A stretch of DNA of 64,000 bases from Clostridiales bacterium (lineage in GTDB: Bacteria; Bacillota; Clostridia; Oscillospirales; Ruminococcaceae): contig QAMM01000001.1 of the NCBI GenBank assembly GCA_003150405.1, positions 1 to 64,000 on the forward strand, given 5' to 3'. Positions within the stretch are counted from its first letter, which is position 1, and each line of letters opens with the position of its first letter. Below, piece after piece: positions 61,736 through 64,000 of the stretch. Position numbers and translations under genes: made by a program. The notes below the pieces were generated by a model. It was not told the origin of the DNA. It was given only the letters and a program-made list of their open reading frames with translations, and did not search any database.

Positions 61736-62236
61736 TCAGAAGGGCAGCCAGACAAACGCCGGGATTCCCAGCGCAAGGCTAATTACTGCCGCCGCAAGGA
61801 CATCCCGCGGGAAATGCACCCCCGCAATGGGGCGCAGCACCGCAAGAAGCAGGGCAATAAGCCCAGCCGCAATTCCTGCGGGCGGACAGATATACCAAAA
61901 CGCCACCGCCAGAATCACCGCTGAAGCCACATGCCGGCTCGGAAAGGACTCGCTCTTTTTTTCTTTGTGTACCAATGGTTCGATCTCCAATACCTCATAG
62001 GGCCGCCTGGCATTAATCACTTTGCGCAGCACCGTCACCAATACAAAAACCGCTGCCGGAATCCACAGCACCTTCCAAAAGCGAATATCCCGGCTGAGCG
62101 CCAATACCAACAGCAAAACCGGGTAGCCAGCATACAAAAGCAATGGCAAAAGCCGGCAGCCGCCCCGCAGCATTCGGAGCCAGCCGGGGTGCGCGTAAAA
62201 CCAGTCTGCGCATTTGTTATAGCCCGCTGTTGTCAT
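61736..62236 (-). CDS. PAP2-family membrane phosphatase
   Basis: 166 aa with five to six hydrophobic segments. PAP2 signature in three parts: RKVINARRPYE, SFPSRHVASA (PSGH variant with Arg) and RPIAGVHFPRDVLAA. Such enzymes dephosphorylate undecaprenyl diphosphate or phosphatidic acid; the size suits a BcrC/PgpB-like role (inference). It is upstream of the decayed acetylesterase. Confidence 0.88.
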   Translation of the reverse strand: MTTAGYNKCADWFYAHPGWLRMLRGGCRLLPLLLYAGYPVLLLVLALSRDIRFWKVLWIPAAVFVLVTVLRKVINARRPYEVLEIEPLVHKEKKSESFPSRHVASAVILAVAFWYICPPAGIAAGLIALLLAVLRPIAGVHFPRDVLAAAVISLALGIPAFVWLPF

Positions 62237-62426
62237 CGTTCTCCCCCTTACTCGTCAGCAAATTACACGCTGGATTCTGACATTTGTTCCAACACTCATT
62301 TCATACGCCGTACCGTCCTGCACTGGCTTTTCGACAGCCTCCAAAAACACCGCTGCCCAAGCACGGTCCGTTTTTCCCCTAACAAGGCTGGCTTCTTTGT
62401 CATCCAACAGACCAAAAATTATGAAA

Positions 62427-63068
62427 TCAATCCTTCTGCTCCCTTGTCACTGGAAGGCGCAATACCGTTTTCAACCGCTCCGGAACCGTCCGGCGGGGGT
62501 CGGAGAGGTAAATTTCATGGTGTTTGCGCACGGCTCCCGTTTCGTCGCGCAAACCGTTTGCCGCCATATAATCCCGAAGCTGCATGATAGAGCGTTCTTC
62601 CGCATCATAAGGACCAAGGTGCATCATCTGCACACACAGCCCTTCGGTAAAAGCAGTAAGCCGTACGCCGTCAAGAGCCACCTCCGTTTTTTTGCGGCTG
62701 CATTCCTCCAGCGCCCATTCAAACACTTCCGGCGTTACAAATTCCGGTTGACGGATCATCGAGATCCAGCGCCATTCTTCCCGCGGGCGCTGAAAATCCA
62801 GCGCACCGCCGTCACACCACCACAAACTCTCCAATGGCGGAACGACATATTCAAAATAGCCCTCCGGCTGCATGCCGGACATTTTGCTCATCTTAATCGT
62901 AAAGGTCAGCGCATACAGCGCCTGTACCGTTTTTTGATAAGCCGCGTCTGCCGGCGCGCCGGACCCCTCCGCTAAAAGGAAATTCATCGGCGGCATATCC
63001 ACCAGTCCCGGCGACGCCTTTGGCTGATAAAATTCCCGGTATTTCTTTTTGTAATCCAGTTTATCCAA
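62427..63068 (-). CDS. GyrI-like small-molecule-binding protein
   Basis: 213 aa without a DNA-binding domain. GyrI-like (SHS2) fold family: KASPGLVDMPPMNFLLAEGSG at the N-terminus (quoted LVDMPPMNFLLAEG), then YEYVVPPLESLWW and VQMMHLGPYDAEERSIMQL, with EIYLSDPRRTVPERLKTVLR at the end. Stand-alone members may bind or hydrolyse cytotoxic compounds. The 190-bp gap to the PAP2 gene has no recognisable feature. Confidence 0.85.
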   Translation of the reverse strand: MDKLDYKKKYREFYQPKASPGLVDMPPMNFLLAEGSGAPADAAYQKTVQALYALTFTIKMSKMSGMQPEGYFEYVVPPLESLWWCDGGALDFQRPREEWRWISMIRQPEFVTPEVFEWALEECSRKKTEVALDGVRLTAFTEGLCVQMMHLGPYDAEERSIMQLRDYMAANGLRDETGAVRKHHEIYLSDPRRTVPERLKTVLRLPVTREQKD

Positions 63069-63116
63069 CTGCTTCTCCTTCTAAACGCCGCTCCCAGCTA
63101 TTGACAGCGGCTTATT

Positions 63117-63617
63117 TTATGCTTGTGCGGATAAAAACCGTTCCAACTCCTCTTTGGTGACCATCACACCATCCCGTGAGCCAATGGAACGCCCGCCGCT
63201 CGTATAACTTGGTACCGCGTCAAACCCTTTGTCTCCCCACGCATCACGGTTGCCAGCCAAAACCTTTTGTGCATAGCGCCCCTCTTGCAGCGCCGTACAG
63301 AAAGAAATTTCATCTATACCCGCTTCAGCGGCACAAGCTTTCAGCACCGTAAAATCCGAAATATCCTGGCTCGCTTCAAACATCGCGCGATAGACCGCCG
63401 CGTGGTACCGGAGCAGGTCTCCGCCCTTCTCCTCTACAAAGTACATCCCTTCAATCGCCTTATCGCTGTGGATAGCAGCCGGTTCCGGCCGTGGGTGCGC
63501 CTCGCATGGCTTCCACGCAACCTCCACCTCTGGATGCCGCTTCAGCAGTTCCAGTAAATTTTGATGCCCTCGGTAACAGTACGGGCAAGCATAATCAAAG
63601 TAAACGTCCAGTTTCAT
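63117..63617 (-). CDS. DsbA-family thiol oxidoreductase, short
   Basis: 166 aa. Thioredoxin fold with the CxxC motif DYACPYCYRG near the N-terminus, an inserted helical domain, and VPSYTSGGRSIG (cis-Pro loop). It resembles FrnE-type cytosolic DsbA proteins but is shorter than the usual 200-230 aa, lacking part of the helical insert. No signal peptide. AGGAGG ribosome site; promoter TTGATT-N17-TAAGAT (63640-63668). Confidence 0.87.
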   Translation of the reverse strand: MKLDVYFDYACPYCYRGHQNLLELLKRHPEVEVAWKPCEAHPRPEPAAIHSDKAIEGMYFVEEKGGDLLRYHAAVYRAMFEASQDISDFTVLKACAAEAGIDEISFCTALQEGRYAQKVLAGNRDAWGDKGFDAVPSYTSGGRSIGSRDGVMVTKEELERFLSAQA

Positions 63618-64000
63618 ATTTCAAACCTCCTATTTTCTTATCTTATCACGCGGTTCCGGGACAATCAACCAAAACCAATAGCAGCACCCTCGGTGTGCCA
63701 TCCAAAAAGGGAAAACTTCTATCTGGAAAAACATTTTACGAACGCGGTGCCTAATCCTCATAGCATGGTAAGAAATCAATCTCGTGGACTTAAAAATTGG
63801 CAAAGCGCAGCAACAGTCTTTGCAGATGTACCATTTATTCTGAAGCAAACTTGGTCATTTTTTCAAAAAATTTTTTATACTATTTTTAAATTGCCGGCAC
63901 TCATTTTCCACCATTTAACTCCATTTATTAAAAAGCCTGCCGCTCCTGTGTTTTTTATCGTTTTAATTGTCCATTATTTTAATCGGAATTCTTATTTTTA
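63618..64000. other. Non-coding right edge
   Basis: Apart from the DsbA-like promoter at 63640-63668, nothing is recognised. The last 160 bp are A/T-rich. Confidence 0.4.

Noticed and set aside
63630..63848. 72-codon leftward frame near the right edge
   Set aside because: It overlaps the DsbA-like promoter, lacks a ribosome site and shows no family resemblance.

Overview
The window looks like the chromosome of a Gram-positive anaerobe of the Clostridia, probably an Oscillospirales/Ruminococcaceae-type plant-fibre degrader. The evidence is moderate GC, AGGAGG-type ribosome sites, sigma-A promoters of the TTGACA-N17-TATAAT type, lipoprotein sugar-binding proteins, YesM/YesN two-component genes, a Na+-pump decarboxylase beta subunit and a Re-citrate-synthase-like enzyme. 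No rRNA, tRNA, CRISPR array, insertion sequence or phage region was seen. The organism assignment is an inference.

Layout. 1-2.5 kb: a leftward operon (HD hydrolase, trmB, mgsA, DUF6125-type protein) ending in a 25-bp perfect hairpin. 2.9-8.7 kb: leftward carbohydrate genes (GH95, PfkB sugar kinase, GH51 arabinofuranosidase, YgjP-like metallopeptidase). 8.9-15.3 kb: YbaK-like protein, small lipoprotein, formate/nitrite-type channel, then an operon of a DRE-TIM (Re-citrate-synthase-like) enzyme, a GntR regulator and an MGMT-domain protein behind a consensus promoter and a 22-bp perfect palindrome; then a GT4/DUF3267 pair. 15.6-33.8 kb: the centrepiece, a xylo-oligosaccharide-type locus. It holds a rightward GH43, YesN and YesM (YesM frame broken at a T6 tract), and leftward one pair of ABC permeases preceded by SIX tandem paralogous solute-binding lipoproteins and a second GH43. 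34-40.7 kb: DNA glycosylase, DinB-like protein, HAD phosphatase, an AraC regulator divergent from a URO-D-fold protein, a CE15-type glucuronoyl esterase, and a MerR/GyrI regulator. 40.8-43.3 kb: DAHP synthase behind an aromatic-rich leader peptide with a complete attenuator, a methyltransferase remnant and a GNAT. 43.4-48.4 kb: leftward pyk, a 52-aa OadG-like peptide, OadB-type pump, DedA, TcdA, RidA. 48.9-52.6 kb: Qnr-like pentapeptide protein, a decayed lipoprotein gene, DUF5131, YaaA and an esterase. 52.6-58.1 kb: one 1849-aa multi-PAS GGDEF / dCache / GGDEF-EAL c-di-GMP protein. 58.3-63.6 kb: sirtuin, nitroreductase, EamA exporter, a decayed SASA acetylesterase, PAP2 phosphatase, GyrI-like and DsbA-like proteins.

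How it fits together. GH51, two GH43s, CE15 and a dead SASA esterase point to breakdown of (glucurono)arabinoxylan. Oligosaccharides would be captured by the lipoproteins and imported by the single permease pair; no ABC ATPase is present, so a shared MsiK-type ATPase elsewhere is expected. YesM/YesN is the obvious sensor. The most unusual features are the six-member binding-protein array, in which the two members farthest from the permeases have lost the aromatic residues kept by the permease-proximal copy, and the leader-peptide attenuator of the DAHP synthase gene.
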